A stretch of DNA of 21,518 nt, taken from assembly GCA_964583765.1 (NCBI GenBank), contig CAZOWW010000103.1, positions 1 to 21,518 of the forward strand. Reading direction: 5' to 3'. Under the pieces are notes generated by a model. The model was not told the origin of the DNA. It searched no databases and worked only from the letters and a program-made list of their open reading frames with translations. Shown here in pieces: positions 18,701-21,518 of the stretch (the first letter of the stretch is position 1; the number at the start of each line of letters is the position of its first letter). Position numbers and translations under genes: made by a program. This DNA is from CAZOWW01 sp964583765 (lineage in GTDB: Bacteria > Actinomycetota > Actinomycetes > Actinomycetales > Kineosporiaceae).

Positions 18701-21518
18701 TCACCGGCTCGTGTGGGGTTGACCTTCCGAGATGTTTCCCTCGTGCGTCGGCAGCAGGAACTCGGCGGCATCCGGCGCCGGCACCGGTCGAGAGAAGAGG
18801 TATCCCTGCACCAGGGGGCAGTCGAGTTCGCTCAGAACCGCCGCATCTTCCTCGGTCTCGATTCCTTCGGCGATCACCGAGAGACCGAGCCGGCATCCCA
18901 TGGTGATCATCAAGGCGACCAGCTCCCTGCCCCGCTGGTCGGTCCGCATGCGACGAACGAAGGACCGATCGATCTTCAATGCGGATATCGGGAAGGCGTG
19001 GATCGTCGAGAGCGAGGAGTAACCGGTGCCGAAGTCGTCGAGATGCAAGGTGAAGCCGTCCTCGCACAGTTGATGCATGATGTTGATCGCGGCGTCACCA
19101 TTTTGCACGATGATGCCTTCGGTCACCTCGATCACCAACATGGACGGTGGGACACGGAAGGTCGCCAGCATCTCCTGGAGCGTCGGTCGCAGTGCGGGGT
19201 CCCAGAACTGACAGTCGGAAAGGTTGATGCTGACTGTGAATTCCTGACGGCCCGGCGAGGCGTCGAGCCAGGTCCGTATCTGCCGACACGCTTCCTGGAT
19301 GGTCCATCTCCCGATCTGACGGGCCTGGCCCGTGATCTCGGCTACGGGGAGGAAGTCGTCCGGCGGGACCAGACCCCGTTCGGGATGATGCCAACGGATC
19401 AACGCTTCGAAGCCCTCCAGCTGCCGGCCCTCCAGGCGCAGGACCGGTTGGTAGTAGAGCTCGAACTGACCGCCGCCGATCGCTTCTTCCAGGTCTGACT
19501 CCAGCTGCAGTCGAGCCAGGGCATTGACGTGCATGGCCTCGTCGAAGATGACGACCTGCCCGGATCCGAGTGCCTTGGCCCGATACATCGCGGTATCGGC
19601 GTCGCGGACACAGTCATCGGCGGTCTGATAGTTCCCGGTACTGATCGCGATACCGGCGGAGGAACTGATCGAGCGCATGCTCCCGGCGAGGGCCAATGGT
19701 TCCGACATGACCGACAGCAAGCGCTCGACGGCGCTCCGCAATGCCGACGGGTCGTGCACGTCCTCGAACAACAGGATGAACTCGTCGCCACCGAATCTGC
19801 AGACGGTGTCGCTGCCCCTGATTTCCGTCGTGAGTCGTTTTGCCACCTGGACGAGCAGTTCGTCACCGATCTGGTGTCCGAGGCTGTCGTTCACCACCTT
19901 GAATCTGTCCAGATCGAGGAAGACGACGGCGAAAGTGTATCCCGGGTATCGTTGGGCGCGTTTGATCGCCTGGCTCAGCCGTTCCAGGAAGAACGCGCGG
20001 TTGGGAAGTCCGGTCAGCATGTCGTACGACGCATCGTGGCGCAGACGCTCCTCCAGGCGCTTGCGCACCGTGATGTCCGTCATCGAGCCAACGACCCGGC
20101 GCACGTGCCCCGCCTCGTCGCAGACCGACCTGCCCTGCGTGAGCATCCATCGGTAGTCGCCGTCCGCGCAGCGCAGCCGGTATTCGAGCTCTATCGTCGC
20201 GGTACGTCCGGCGAAGTGACCGGCCAGGGCCCGGTCCACGGCGCTCCGGTCATCGGGATGGATCCGTTTGAGCCATTCGTCGGCCGTGGCTCCGACCTCG
20301 TCCTCGGTGTATCCCAGTAAAGCCTTCCAGCGGGTGGAGTAGTAGACGGCGCCCTCCGCCAGATCCCAGTCCCAGAGCCCATCGTTCGCGGCCTCCGCGG
20401 CAAGGGCATAACGCTCTTCACTGATCTTGATGCCACGCATCGCCCGCTCGGACTTGATGGCGAGTTCCTGGTCGAGTGCGACGGTCAGCAGGGCGACCCA
20501 GTGGTTGAACCGCTCGACCACCTCGTCCCCGCGAATGTCAAATGCTCCGGACAGGGCGAGAAATCCCCAATCACTGCCGTCGAAGCGCAGTGGGAGCACG
20601 AGATTGACATCGGCCGGACTCGCCTTGCTCAACTCGATGAACGAAGCGGGCGGGAAGGCTGTGACCTCGCATCGCTCCTCGTAGTATCTCCTGGATTCCT
20701 TGTCCGAGTAGGTGCTGATCAGCCGAAGGGCCGTGTCCCGCGGGCCGTCCCGCCCGCTCTCCCACAGGGCGAGGCACCCTGCTCGGGCTTCGGTGCCCTC
20801 GAGCCAGGACAACGAGCGGAAATCCTGGTGATACCGGCGCACCAGGTTGGTACTGATCAAGTTGTGGCGCCGCTGGGTCGCGAGGTCCTCACGGAAGACC
20901 GAGAGACCGCCCCTCGTGCACTTGTGGTTGCGCATCAACCGCGTGGCGACCGCGAACGCTTGACGTTGCATCCGCTCCCGCATCGCTGCGTCATCGGGAT
21001 CCAGACAGGACGCCAGCTGCTGTGCCAACTCGTAGATGGGACCGAGGGCGCCCAGCGGGGTCTGGGAGCCGGCGGCCAGTTGCTCGAGCAGCTCGGCGGT
21101 GATCACCGAGACCCCGGTGACGTCGTCCGAAGGGGTCCGCGCCACGGTGGTGAGCAGTTCGACGAGACGTCGACCCGCCACGTCCAGCAGCTGCTGCCGC
21201 GACGGCGTCAGTTCGCAGTTGGCGTACAGGGCGCCCTCGAGATCCTCGACGAACCGGGCGCCCACGCCCTCGGCGCCGCGATCCAGGGCCTGATCGGGCC
21301 CCGCGTCACCGCAACCGCAGGACTGCCGCACGACCAGCGTCGTGGGTGTGAGATGGAGGCCGGGGGCAGGCGGATTGCCCTCGAGCGCATCGCAGACGAG
21401 CGAACACGCCGTGGCTCCTGCCAGTGAGAAACTCTGCGCGACGGTCGACAGCGGTGGCCGGCAGCCGGCGGCCTGGGGAATGTCGTCGAACCCGATCACG
21501 GCAATGTCGTCGGGCACC
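18701..21518 (-). CDS. LacI-type ligand-binding / PAS / GGDEF / EAL signalling protein (5' truncated)
   Basis: The frame runs off the window; 938 residues are visible. Numbering starts at the window edge. Residues 1-68 are the end of a LacI/PBP1-type sugar-binding domain (IAVIGFDDIPQAAGCRPPL, then LVVRQSCGCG). About 70-360 form a helical and GAF-like region. A PAS/PAC module is at ~370-490 (AANDGLWDWDLAEG, YRWMLTQGR, GSMTDITVRKR). The GGDEF domain at ~495-660 has an intact G576-GDEF and an RGSD inhibitory site five residues before it. The EAL domain at ~675-915 has E704-ALIRW, the VIEVTEG acid, LDDFGTGYSSL, LKIDRSF, IAEGIETEE and QGY, so both catalytic domains look active. It should make and degrade c-di-GMP in the cytoplasm in response to ligands. 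No membrane segment is visible. Confidence 0.93.
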   Translation of the reverse strand, partial: VPDDIAVIGFDDIPQAAGCRPPLSTVAQSFSLAGATACSLVCDALEGNPPAPGLHLTPTTLVVRQSCGCGDAGPDQALDRGAEGVGARFVEDLEGALYANCELTPSRQQLLDVAGRRLVELLTTVARTPSDDVTGVSVITAELLEQLAAGSQTPLGALGPIYELAQQLASCLDPDDAAMRERMQRQAFAVATRLMRNHKCTRGGLSVFREDLATQRRHNLISTNLVRRYHQDFRSLSWLEGTEARAGCLALWESGRDGPRDTALRLISTYSDKESRRYYEERCEVTAFPPASFIELSKASPADVNLVLPLRFDGSDWGFLALSGAFDIRGDEVVERFNHWVALLTVALDQELAIKSERAMRGIKISEERYALAAEAANDGLWDWDLAEGAVYYSTRWKALLGYTEDEVGATADEWLKRIHPDDRSAVDRALAGHFAGRTATIELEYRLRCADGDYRWMLTQGRSVCDEAGHVRRVVGSMTDITVRKRLEERLRHDASYDMLTGLPNRAFFLERLSQAIKRAQRYPGYTFAVVFLDLDRFKVVNDSLGHQIGDELLVQVAKRLTTEIRGSDTVCRFGGDEFILLFEDVHDPSALRSAVERLLSVMSEPLALAGSMRSISSSAGIAISTGNYQTADDCVRDADTAMYRAKALGSGQVVIFDEAMHVNALARLQLESDLEEAIGGGQFELYYQPVLRLEGRQLEGFEALIRWHHPERGLVPPDDFLPVAEITGQARQIGRWTIQEACRQIRTWLDASPGRQEFTVSINLSDCQFWDPALRPTLQEMLATFRVPPSMLVIEVTEGIIVQNGDAAINIMHQLCEDGFTLHLDDFGTGYSSLSTIHAFPISALKIDRSFVRRMRTDQRGRELVALMITMGCRLGLSVIAEGIETEEDAAVLSELDCPLVQGYLFSRPVPAPDAAEFLLPTHEGNISEGQPHTSR

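Overview
The window is high-GC DNA with the codon habits of an actinobacterium (Actinomycetota). WhiB-type regulator, DUF6131 microprotein, leaderless genes, GTG/TTG starts and many short overlaps all fit that phylum. The genus cannot be fixed from the sequence. Most genes belong to families tied to stress or dormancy physiology. No transposase, integrase, CRISPR array, tRNA or rRNA was seen.

Left part (1-6776). The window opens inside a cupin gene overlapping a eukaryotic-type phosphomannomutase-like HAD gene. Two membrane microproteins follow. Facing them on the minus strand is a coupled set: a PAS/GAF-like sensor, a Cys-rich zinc-ribbon-like protein, and a STAS protein without the usual phospho-acceptor serine. 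A plus-strand universal stress protein lies behind a structured leader. Next is a WhiB3-like gene whose 3' end is fused to the tail of a second cupin copy, followed by a second HAD gene. The cupin-HAD cassette is therefore duplicated, and the second copy has been captured by whiB.

Middle part (6786-14901). A coiled-coil protein and a triple-BON protein lie on the minus strand. On the plus strand are a CDF-type transporter lacking its expected transport-site residues, a DUF1269/general-stress-type membrane protein, LemA, a P2-type ATPase resembling Na,K-ATPase, and an SGNH esterase without a recognisable GDS nucleophile motif. The DUF1269-like gene has the same promoter-leader arrangement as the universal stress gene: four hairpins in the same order, nearly equal spacing, and a 37-nt segment with 35 identical positions. 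This looks like an undescribed cis-acting RNA or operator module linking two stress genes, and is the most novel signal here.

Right part (15021-21518). A minus-strand RtcB RNA ligase and PrfH release-factor homologue form the known RNA-repair/ribosome-rescue pair. Both genes contain in-frame tandem repeats. After a leaderless secreted protein, a strong hairpin and a short gene remnant comes the 3' part of a large hybrid regulator: LacI-type ligand-binding domain, PAS, GGDEF and EAL. Its 5' end is outside the window.

Assignments rest on reading motifs by eye. No database search or folding program was run.
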